Assembly: GCA_003224515.1 (NCBI GenBank)
Contig: QHZC01000285.1
Coordinates: 1 to 11,022, forward strand
From: Acidobacteriota bacterium
GTDB lineage: Bacteria; Acidobacteriota; Terriglobia; Acidiferrales; UBA7541
Length of the DNA stretch: 11,022 bases
Direction: 5' to 3'
Shown here: in pieces, positions 1 to 5,086 of the stretch
Layout of the letters: each line of letters starts with the position of its first letter
How positions within the stretch are numbered: position 1 is the first letter of the stretch
Notes under the pieces: model-generated
Seen by the model: only the letters and a program-made list of their open reading frames with translations
Database searches by the model: none
What the model was told of the DNA's origin: nothing
Program-made: the position numbers and the translations under genes

Positions 1-1
1 T

Positions 2-214
2 AGCCGATGGAATCTTCTTGGGCTTCTTCCGAAGCTGGCGGAACTGAAACTGTTCGATAACACTGCGGAAGGCGATCCCGAGAAGGGACAATCTCCGGAG
101 CCGAAGCTTCTGTTGCACTTGCTTCACCGCCGAATCGTGAGTTCCTACGATCTTCTTCGGATGCCCGAATGGGCAAAACCGATTCTACAAGCAGCGCTTG
201 AACTGCAAAGGTAA
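2..214 (+). CDS. Predicted ABC-type ATPase / zeta-toxin-like protein, C-terminal fragment
   Basis: This is an open frame that enters from the left edge and ends at TAA 212-214, giving the last 70 residues of a protein. It contains KLFDNTAEGDP, then a PEPKLLLH stretch, and ends with PEWAKPILQAALELQR. From memory, this order (FDN, a short acidic/Gly loop, PxPKLLxH, then a closing WAKPI) is typical of the C-terminus of the predicted ABC-type ATPases grouped with zeta toxins (COG4185), which are P-loop kinases. The P-loop and catalytic residues lie outside the window, so activity cannot be judged. The zeta-like assignment rests on the tail only. It is on the opposite strand from the VapBC module and adds to the toxin-antitoxin character of the region. 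Confidence 0.6.
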   Translation, partial: SRWNLLGLLPKLAELKLFDNTAEGDPEKGQSPEPKLLLHLLHRRIVSSYDLLRMPEWAKPILQAALELQR

Positions 215-490
215 TCTGTTAGGACGGTTCGCACCGAGGCGCGCCATGTAATCCGAATGAACGAAGAGGAGGGCGCCTCTGCCCGTTCCGTCTTCGTCTC
301 TATGAGCGATCAGTTCGGGCTTTTGGGCTTATACCCATGTCCCAGACAAACATCTCCCTGCCGAATATGGGCTTGCTGAATCGGCGAGGCGGCAGAAGGC
401 GATAATCGGATTTCTGTAATGTCAAGTCATTGCCAAAGAGTGAGGTGGCCGCATCCCGAGTCCGCGTTCTTCGCCGCAAATAATTGAGAA
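215..490. other. Intergenic stretch without recognisable gene
   Basis: No open frame here resembles a known protein; the longest ATG-started plus-strand frame (from 302) has about 25 codons. The heptamer GAGGCGC (236-242) has its exact reverse complement GCGCCTC at 273-279, separated by 30 bases. It has no following T-run, so it is not a convincing terminator for the upstream gene. The segment ends in a tRNA-like 3' end. Confidence 0.5.
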
Positions 491-530
491 ACCGAAGGGT
501 GATTGGGTTCGATCCCCACCGCCCCTACCA
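491..530 (+). pseudogene. tRNA 3'-end remnant (T-arm, acceptor strand and CCA)
   Basis: The sequence reads as the last part of a tRNA gene. It has a T-stem 5' strand at 503-507, the canonical T-loop TTCGATC at 508-514, the T-stem 3' strand CCCAC at 515-519 (four of five pairs form), an acceptor 3' strand CGCCCCT at 520-526, discriminator A at 527 and an encoded CCA at 528-530. I can find no matching 5' acceptor strand (AGGGGCG), D-arm or paired anticodon stem upstream, so it is a fragment and not a tRNA gene. The acceptor sequence would suit a tRNA-Trp, but the isotype is not determined. Such 3' ends are commonly left by elements that integrate into tRNA genes. Confidence 0.45.
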
Positions 531-551
531 ACCATCTTCCTGAATGGTTGG
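528..551. repeat. 8-bp perfect inverted repeat at the tRNA CCA end
   Basis: CCAACCAT (528-535) and ATGGTTGG (544-551) are exact reverse complements around an 8-base loop. The left arm begins with the CCA of the tRNA remnant. Neither strand has a T-run after the hairpin, so a terminator is unlikely. It may be part of a recombination site or of an element end. Confidence 0.5.
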
Positions 552-631
552 GGCATACATACATCCTTGGGCCGACGAAGGTCCGCTTCACGGAAACTGT
601 TCTGACAGGAGAAAGCGGTTTAATCGATTCC

Positions 632-1019
632 CTACGATAGACGCGTAATACCAGGAAAGCCATCAAACCTGAATCGAAGGTCATGATTTGTTCGACTCTG
701 TGATGTTGCATGACGGCGAGATGTACGGCATCACGCGCAGACAGCCGCGGATACCCCAAGACAATTTGTTTCGCGCGCTCTGCGATCGACCGATCAACAG
801 GCAGCACCTGGTCCACGATGCCAAGCAGAGCGTGGGTTGGATTGCGTCGCGGCGGTCGATAACGACGTAACAGTGCAGGATCTCCTGGAGAACCTCGGCG
901 TCCGTAACCAGGCGCCGGCGCTCGCCGACTACTGTTTCGAGCAATCGTCTCGCGTCGCTCTTGTGGGCATGAGGAGCGCCAACCAGGTACATGGGAATAT
1001 TTGAGTCAACTAGAATCAC
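632..1019 (-). pseudogene. vapC: VapC-type PIN-domain toxin, broken by two frameshifts
   Basis: The gene starts at GTG 1019, overlapping the vapB stop by three bases (GTGA). Frame 1 reads MILVDSNIPMYLVG and continues to RRDAIQP near 834. The PIN domain resumes in another frame with ALLGIVDQVLPVDRS and carries SARDAVHLAVM and TFDSG. A second slip at about 670 (GGT TTG ATG where GGT TTN GAT is expected) moves the end into a third frame reading FDGFPGITRLS, with stop TAG at 632-634. Reassembled, the product is about 129 residues, a normal VapC length. The PIN acidic residues are visible: Asp5 in LVDSN, a Glu in the EVLQEIL stretch, Asp in SARDAVH and Asp in TFDSG. VapC proteins are Mg-dependent RNases. 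As written, the sequence cannot make the whole protein, so this is a dead toxin unless the indels are sequencing errors. Confidence 0.85.
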
Positions 1020-1273
1020 GGATGCTCGCTCGTTCCGTATCCCCTTTCGATCTCGGCCAGCATGCCGTCGATATCACTCACGGGGTAGTCATATTGTGCT
1101 GCCGTGCGGATTACTTCGAGCTTCTTGCTGACGCCGCCGACAGGGTCGCGGCGGCGGGCTAAGTCCAGCGCTTGCCGGACCCACTCGGCGATCGACATAT
1201 GGCGTGAACGCGCCACGCGTTGAATCTCGCGGTATTCCGGATCCTTCAGAATCACTTGTAGCCGTTTAGCCAT
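1016..1273 (-). CDS. vapB: VapB-type ribbon-helix-helix antitoxin
   Basis: This is an intact 85-residue protein. The N-terminal 45 residues (MAKRLQVILKDPEYREIQRV, then a segment with SIAEWVRQAL) fit the beta-strand plus two helices of a ribbon-helix-helix DNA-binding domain. The acidic C-terminal tail is expected to wrap the cognate PIN toxin. The start at ATG 1273 sits just inside a repeated-heptamer operator, so the transcript may have a very short leader; there is no good Shine-Dalgarno sequence. The stop overlaps the GTG start of vapC, the usual coupled toxin-antitoxin arrangement. The antitoxin frame is undamaged although its toxin is frameshifted, which suggests it still acts as a DNA-binding regulator or cross-neutralises another VapC, or that the toxin died recently. 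Confidence 0.85.
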   Translation of the reverse strand: MAKRLQVILKDPEYREIQRVARSRHMSIAEWVRQALDLARRRDPVGGVSKKLEVIRTAAQYDYPVSDIDGMLAEIERGYGTSEHP

Positions 1274-1276
1274 AGC

Positions 1277-1306
1277 ATGAGTCTATCTGACTCATCGCTA
1301 TGAGTC
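1277..1306 (-). promoter_or_regulatory. VapB operator: three alternating ATGAGTC heptamers
   Basis: Reading the plus strand, ATGAGTC (1277-1283), GACTCAT (1289-1295) and ATGAGTC (1300-1306) alternate in orientation with spacers of 5 and 4 bases, forming two overlapping perfect inverted repeats. The array ends 3 bases upstream of the vapB ATG. Ribbon-helix-helix antitoxins bind short inverted or tandem repeats over their own promoters, so this is the likely autoregulatory site. Binding is inferred. Confidence 0.75.
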
Positions 1307-1374
1307 AACCGAAGTTTGGGAGTAGAGTAGGTCGCGGGCAAGACCCAGGCTCCGAAACTGTAGGCGGATGAAAT

Positions 1375-1424
1375 TGGCGGGAGCGACGGGACTCGAACCC
1401 GCGACTTCCCGCGTGACAGGTAGG
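1375..1424 (-). pseudogene. tRNA-Asp 3' part (anticodon loop to CCA)
   Basis: On the minus strand, the anticodon loop CTGTCAC (1419-1413, anticodon GTC, Asp) is followed by 3' stem GCGGG, variable loop AAGTC, T-arm GCGGG-TTCGAGT-CCCGT, acceptor strand CGCTCCC, discriminator G and CCA (1377-1375). Only the first half of the cloverleaf is missing: the expected 5' acceptor GGGAGCG and a D-arm are absent directly upstream, and the preceding bases CCTAC pair only imperfectly with the 3' anticodon stem. The 3' half itself looks undamaged. It is probably a recombination product or integration scar and not an expressed tRNA. Confidence 0.65.
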
Positions 1425-1447
1425 AGCTCCTATTCAAAGTGATTGAA
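1421..1447. repeat. Adjacent palindromes in the spacer between the tRNA-Asp parts
   Basis: TAGGAGCTCCTA (1421-1432) is a perfect 12-bp palindrome one base from the anticodon-loop repeat. It is followed directly by TTCAA-AGTGA-TTGAA (1433-1447). The two dyads occupy about half of the 50-bp spacer that separates the two tRNA-Asp parts. Recombinase binding sites often look like this, but no recombinase gene is present here. Confidence 0.5.
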
Positions 1448-1469
1448 GTGCGGTGAGGTGATTCTGTGG

Positions 1470-1513
1470 CTCGGCCGTGACAGTGTGGGATTCTAACCAG
1501 CTGAACCAGTCCC
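1470..1513 (-). pseudogene. tRNA-Asp 5' part (acceptor/D-arm to variable loop), degenerate
   Basis: The minus strand reads GGGACTG, then GTTCAGCTGGTTAGAA, a damaged 5' anticodon stem, CTGTCAC and GGCCGAG. This follows the normal bacterial tRNA-Asp order (acceptor, D-arm, anticodon loop with GTC, 3' anticodon stem, variable loop), but with two bases missing near the acceptor/D junction and mismatches in the anticodon stem. Similarity ends after the variable loop; no T-arm follows until the separate 3' part at 1375-1424. The piece cannot fold as a tRNA. It shares the 8-mer CTGTCACG with the 3' part at a distance of 64 bp. Confidence 0.55.
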
Positions 1514-1921
1514 AACCGTGGAATCGACAACTTAGAGTCAAACCCTACGAATAAAGCCTTTGCAGGATTTGCATGTGGCACACTGTCCCTACCGAAAATG
1601 TCATCCGGCGCAAACGCCTTTGAAATCAGCGACTTTCAAGAAGGTGAACTGTGGCCTCACTCTAGCCCAGGCGATCAGAATAGAACAATGTTACATTGCG
1701 TTACATTGCGTTGAAAACCGCAGGATGGAGTCTTTGCGTACCTGTCTCTACCAATAACTCCGTCTGAGTAGTCAAAAACTGCTACGACAGGGAAGCGCAG
1801 AATTCAGATCGACTTGTATGTGGCGATGTTGTTTGATACAGGCGCGAGGAGCTTGGTCACGGCACCACAAAGCGGAGTTCTCCGCCAAGTTTAGGTGTAG
1901 GAGAGCACAGATCCGGGCACG
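1514..1921. other. Gene-poor stretch between tRNA debris and transposase remnant
   Basis: About 400 bases with no frame I recognise; the possible frames are short and low in complexity. The only structure seen is a 10-bp tandem duplication at 1691-1710. The right part should include the left end of the transposon remnant, but no clear terminal inverted repeat was found. Confidence 0.4.
1691..1710. repeat. Tandem duplication of a 10-bp unit
   Basis: TTACATTGCG occurs twice in exact tandem (1691-1700, 1701-1710), with the next two bases (TT) continuing the unit. Too short for an assigned role. Confidence 0.6.
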
Positions 1922-2819
1922 CTAGGCTGCCCGGCGTTCATATCGGTGATGGAGGCCGCCGACCTGCGGAAGCTCCACTACTTTTCCGAGCTCCGGAGGC
2001 TGTATCCTCCGAGGGATCGGAGCATCCTTGTCGAGGGACAAGTGAGTGCGAGTCCGCTCGTAGTATTCGAAATACAACTTCAAGACACGACGCAGGCCCG
2101 TTTCATGCAGGACGATGACGTAGTCCAAGCACTCGCGGCGAATCGTGCCGTTCAGGCGCTCGACATAGGGATTTTGCCAAGGCGATTGCGGAGCGGTGAG
2201 GACTTCGCGGATGCCCAGCCACCCTGTCGCTTCGTGGAATTCCTCTCCGTAGCAGCCGTTCACAAAAACAAAGAGAAGCCGGAAGGTGATGGTGGGAACC
2301 ACGAAGAAATCGGCAGAGACCAAGCTCTGCATGTGGTTCTTCAGAAACGTGCGCCAATTCTGCGACGGTGGCCTCCGGTGTCGCACCAGGTACTTGGCAA
2401 CCGTGGCTTGCGACAGCTCGAATCCCAGTTTCAACAGTTCTCCGTGAATCCGAGGAGCGCCCCAGCCAGGATTCGCCAAGCATCCTATGAATCAGATCGA
2501 TGACCTCAAGTGACACGGAGGGTCGTCCTTCCGGATGGCGACTCTTCCACTTCCAATACAGTCGAAGTCCCTTGCGATGCCAAGCGATGACAGTCTCGGG
2601 CTTGACGATGACCAATCCCGATCGCCAGCCGCTCCAGAATCGTGCGAGCCACACCCATAGGAATCGATCGGCGCGACTCAAGCGCAGCCGATGGCCACGG
2701 CTGGAGCGCTGGAGCACCAAAAGCTGATGTCGGAGGGCAAGAATCTCAGCTTGCAGCGCTGCACGAGTTTGAAAGACTTGCCGAGCAGAAGAAAACAGCG
2801 AGAGAATAATCGTGAGCAT
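1922..2819 (-). pseudogene. IS transposase (integrase-core/DDE) remnant
   Basis: The minus strand encodes an integrase-core transposase in two frames. The first part, from ATG 2819, has ILALRHQLLVLQRSS, the helix-turn-helix-like segment VIVKPETVIAWHRKGLRLYW and ends near DLIHRM (about 2483). The rest, in another frame, resumes with LANPGWGAPRIHGELLKLG, carries VSADFFVVPT (first catalytic Asp) and SPWQNPYVERLNGTIRRECL (catalytic Glu), and ends LHHRYERRAA with TAG at 1922. A 1-base-type frameshift separates the parts. Between FVFV and GCYGEEF the family normally has roughly 45 more residues including the second catalytic Asp (RDRDG-like). They are missing here through an in-frame deletion at about 2260. 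The element is dead on both counts. Family assignment (IS3- or IS481-like rve) is uncertain, and no clear terminal repeats are seen. Confidence 0.85.
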
Positions 2820-3238
2820 GTCGCCGAAAAGCTACAGCGACGGCCGCCTAAATTCAACCATTTCAGTCAGAACGGAGTGTTTGGTAGGACAGGATGACCC
2901 TTTGGAAGAAATGGATCGGAATCTGGAAGGATGGGATCTGTTGGCTCTCCAGACACCAATGGATGACAAAAGAGATCCCACTACCGTGTGGGTGTCTGGA
3001 GGGGTTGTGGACGTGTCTGCGATGTGGAAAGTGTGAACGCGAGGAAAAAATGAAGAGAAGACCGACCGAGCCTCGCATGCGGACGGTGGTCCGTCTCTTG
3101 GCTCTGTTGTGTAAGAGAATCGAATCGATTGGACGAGCAGCTTCGTGCGATAGAGATGCTTATCATCTACGGACGACGGACATGCCCAAATGCACCGATG
3201 ATCGACGGCTATTGCGTTTCCAAATGTGATTCGATCAG
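2820..3238. other. Gene-poor stretch between transposase remnant and DUF433 gene
   Basis: No known protein family is recognised. One plus-strand frame (2894-3229, 111 codons) starts at ATG with AGGA 4 bases upstream of the final CAGG-ATG context and contains a cysteine-rich segment, CGCLEGLWTCLRCGKCE. It overlaps another frame of similar quality on the same strand, and I do not call it as a gene. The right end of the IS remnant should lie in the first 80 bases. Confidence 0.4.
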
Positions 3239-3445
3239 GTGGGAGAGGTGATCGTCAAAAACCCGAATATCCTGAGCGGAACGCCCGTTTTTCGCGGGAC
3301 GCGAGTACCCCTCCAACTTATGTTCGATTCCCTGGAACGTGGCCACACCCTTGAAGAATTTCTCGAAGGGTATCCGACCGTCTCACGCGAGATGGCCATC
3401 GCCGCGCTGGAAGAAGCTCAACAGCTGCTGTCCGCCCAGGCATAA
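3239..3445 (+). CDS. DUF433 antitoxin (VapB-like, COG2442)
   Basis: This encodes 68 residues reading IVKNPNILSGTPVFRGTRVP, followed by LMFDSLERGHTLEEFLEGYP and a closing SREMAIAALEEAQ. This is the full-length DUF433 pattern (NPxIxxGxPVxxGTRVPV..L...L..G.s.eeFLe.yP.vsre...aAL), a small winged-helix-like protein usually paired with a DUF5615 PIN-like toxin. The start is uncertain: GTG 3239 gives MGEVIVKNP, while GTG 3248 gives MIVKNP and would place the GGGAG at 3241-3245 very close upstream. The frame is intact. The next gene begins with no spacer at 3446, the normal toxin position, but that gene is truncated. Confidence 0.8.
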   Translation: MGEVIVKNPNILSGTPVFRGTRVPLQLMFDSLERGHTLEEFLEGYPTVSREMAIAALEEAQQLLSAQA

Positions 3446-3565
3446 ATGCGCGTGCTCCTCGACGAGTGTGTGAGCGAAGGACTGCGCAACTACCTCGCCG
3501 CGCACGAATGTCAAACCGCCCGGTATGCTGGCTTCGCGGGACTTGAGAACGGTGAGCTTGTATGA
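3446..3565 (+). pseudogene. DUF5615 PIN-like toxin, 5' fragment only
   Basis: ATG 3446 follows the DUF433 stop immediately. The 39 residues begin MRVLLDECVSEGLRNYL and end GFAGLENGELV, matching the N-terminal third of DUF5615 proteins (MxxLLDExxPxxL...H....v...GW.G..NGELL), whose usual length is about 110-120 residues. The TGA at 3563-3565 comes where the family continues with a helix and the next acidic PIN motif. The sequence after the stop shows no DUF5615 similarity in any frame. It instead runs into a DUF1905-type remnant about 50 bases later. This looks like a deletion that joined two genes, leaving the antitoxin without its toxin. Confidence 0.75.
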
Positions 3566-3617
3566 CCTCGTATCTTGCGCGGCGCCAGTTCGAGCGCCAA
3601 TCCCCTGGTCAGCGGCC

Positions 3618-3777
3618 GAAAAGACTGGATCGTGGACCCTTCTAACTCTGCCCAAGAACGCCAGTGCGAAGCTTCCCTCACGAGGTATGACAATGGTTGA
3701 AGGAACCATCGATGGCTTTCCTTTTCGAGCCGCCTCGGGATCGAAACGGGGTCCTTCATCGCGTGCCTCTGCCGTGA
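3618..3777 (+). pseudogene. DUF1905-type (YdeI/OmpD-associated-like) remnant, frameshifted
   Basis: In one plus frame, the stretch 3618-3734 reads EKTGSWTLLTLPKNASAKLP, then SRGMTMVEGTIDGFPFRAA. This is the core of DUF1905 domains (W..l.lP..vs..lpsRG...VEGTi.g.pFrA.L.PdG.G.h...v). The expected continuation reappears in another frame from 3733 as PRDRNGVLHRVPLP and stops at TGA 3775. The true N-terminus and the C-terminal half are missing, so only a broken middle is left. The fragment is in the same direction as the DUF433/toxin pair and abuts the truncated toxin. The function of the family is unclear. Confidence 0.6.
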
Positions 3778-3941
3778 CAGCCTCCGTTTCACAAGTGATT
3801 ACTTGAAAAATAATGACGCGGATCGCCTGATTTAGCGCGCAGAGTAAGCTTCTGGAACTCTTGTTGCCCCCTACTTGCACCCAGATTTCGAGCATAGGCT
3901 CCGGAATCGGCCCTGCTCTTGTGTCATTGCCCTGCGAACAT

Positions 3942-3964
3942 GTCGCCCTATTAGGATTGGCGAC
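3942..3964 (-). terminator. Stem-loop just downstream of the hydrolase gene
   Basis: GTCGCC (3942-3947) and GGCGAC (3959-3964) are exact reverse complements around an 11-base loop, starting 9 bases beyond the hydrolase stop codon. It lies where the four-gene minus-strand unit should end and faces convergent plus-strand debris. No T-run follows on the minus strand, so an intrinsic terminator is only a weak possibility; mRNA 3'-end protection is an alternative. Confidence 0.3.
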
Positions 3965-3972
3965 CGGAGCCG

Positions 3973-5043
3973 TTACGGAGACATCCCTTCCGGAGTTTCA
4001 GACAAACTAGGTTCCAGAAATGCCGCAATCTCGGCGAATAATTCTGTGTCGTGGCACATCGGTGCCATGTGTCCGCAGCTGCCTTCAAGGAGCATGGGTT
4101 GAACCTTGAGCAAGTGGGCAAATTCAATTGACGGCTCGGGATTTACCATGTGATCTTCAGTAGCAACGACGATCAAGATTTTGGATTTAACTACCCCCGC
4201 CGCCTTTCCCATGTCTCCTGCAAAGGGCTTGGCAAGATCGTGAGCCATCATTGCCCGCAATTGATATAGCCAATCGGTGGGATCCATTCCATTCGTGGCG
4301 GTTGACTCCGTGTTTGCCAGAAACTCGGCAAATGCACTCCGTTGCGTGTGCTCAATACGGTAGGCCGGGGTAGTGAGTGCAAGGTAGTGAATATCGGATA
4401 GAGCTCGCATCTCTGGCCGCCCTTGATACTTCCCGCGGTTCCAGCCTGCGCTTTCTGTGATTGCGTTTGCCTCGCCAGTCCACAATAGAAGATCAACTGA
4501 GGTCAGGCGAGGAGATCCAACCACGGGAACAATACAGTCCGCAAACATGGGGTACGAGACCGCCCACTGGAATGCTTGCATCCCTCCCATTGAGAGACCA
4601 AGTACAGCGTGCCAATGTGAGATGTGTAGCACGTCAGCCATCATGCGGTGCTGCGCATTTACCATATCAGCGATGGTGAACTGGGGGCATTGGAGCCGGG
4701 GTTGACTCTGGCTATTGGAGGGCGAAGATGAAACGCCGTATCCAAACGCATCCATTACAATCACAAAGAACTGATGGGTGTCGATCAAGCCGGACTGGAT
4801 GATCGCGACCAGATCCTGCGATTTTCCGCTGAAGTAGGTCGGCACGAGAACAACGTTGTCGCGCCTTGCATTCAGCGAGCCCAGCGTCCGATAGCCGAGC
4901 TTGCAATCTTCGATGGCTTGCCCGCTTTCCAGCTTGCACACTCCCAATGACGCAAACTGGAGAGGCGGTGCTTCTTCACCTCTTGCATTCGCACAACTCA
5001 AGGCAACCAGCGAAATAGCGATTCGTGCAAGAGACAATCTCAT
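3973..5043 (-). CDS. Exported alpha/beta hydrolase, homoserine O-acetyltransferase-like
   Basis: From ATG 5043 the product is 356 residues. An N-terminal signal peptide is visible (MRLSLARIAISLVALSC, cleavage likely near ANA-RGEE), so the mature enzyme is probably periplasmic. The fold is alpha/beta hydrolase: nucleophile elbow GLSMGGMQAFQWA (Ser151), acid in VVATEDHMVNP (Asp297) and base in EGSCGHMAP (His325). The GxSMGGMQAxxW elbow and the following PMFADCIVPVVGSPR resemble the MetX/homoserine acetyltransferase branch. However, MetX enzymes are cytoplasmic, so a true biosynthetic role is doubtful and esterase or acyl-transfer activity is more likely. A GTG start at 5079, with AGAAGG one base upstream, would add 12 basic residues. 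The gene follows the receptor by 7 or 43 bases, so the two are probably cotranscribed. Confidence 0.8.
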   Translation of the reverse strand: MRLSLARIAISLVALSCANARGEEAPPLQFASLGVCKLESGQAIEDCKLGYRTLGSLNARRDNVVLVPTYFSGKSQDLVAIIQSGLIDTHQFFVIVMDAFGYGVSSSPSNSQSQPRLQCPQFTIADMVNAQHRMMADVLHISHWHAVLGLSMGGMQAFQWAVSYPMFADCIVPVVGSPRLTSVDLLLWTGEANAITESAGWNRGKYQGRPEMRALSDIHYLALTTPAYRIEHTQRSAFAEFLANTESTATNGMDPTDWLYQLRAMMAHDLAKPFAGDMGKAAGVVKSKILIVVATEDHMVNPEPSIEFAHLLKVQPMLLEGSCGHMAPMCHDTELFAEIAAFLEPSLSETPEGMSP

Positions 5044-5086
5044 ATGGCTCGTTACGAATTTCTTGGTTTTACGAAACACACCTTCT

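Noticed and set aside
427..560. Minus-strand tail reading VGAVGIEPNHP after the VapC frame
   Set aside because: This is antisense translation across a tRNA 3' end, a well-known kind of spurious peptide; the real VapC ending lies in another frame and stops at 632.
1375..1513. Intron in the tRNA-Asp anticodon loop
   Set aside because: The insert of 64 bp is too short for a bacterial group I intron, the anticodon loop is duplicated, and the 5' half is itself degenerate, so splicing would not restore a tRNA.
1946..2503. 185-codon plus-strand frame opposite the transposase
   Set aside because: It mirrors the transposase coding strand, which has clear family motifs; the plus-strand translation resembles nothing.
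1880..2870. Terminal inverted repeats of the IS remnant
   Set aside because: Only a loose match around TTTAGG was found between about 1890 and the complement of about 2850; too weak to define element ends.
3383..3895. 170-codon minus-strand frame across the toxin and DUF1905 remnants
   Set aside because: The plus strand in the same place encodes recognisable DUF433, DUF5615 and DUF1905 segments; the minus frame shows no motif.
3973..5079. Lipoprotein signal in the hydrolase (ALSC)
   Set aside because: The -3 position is Ala where a lipobox needs Leu, Val or Ile; an ordinary signal peptidase I site fits better.
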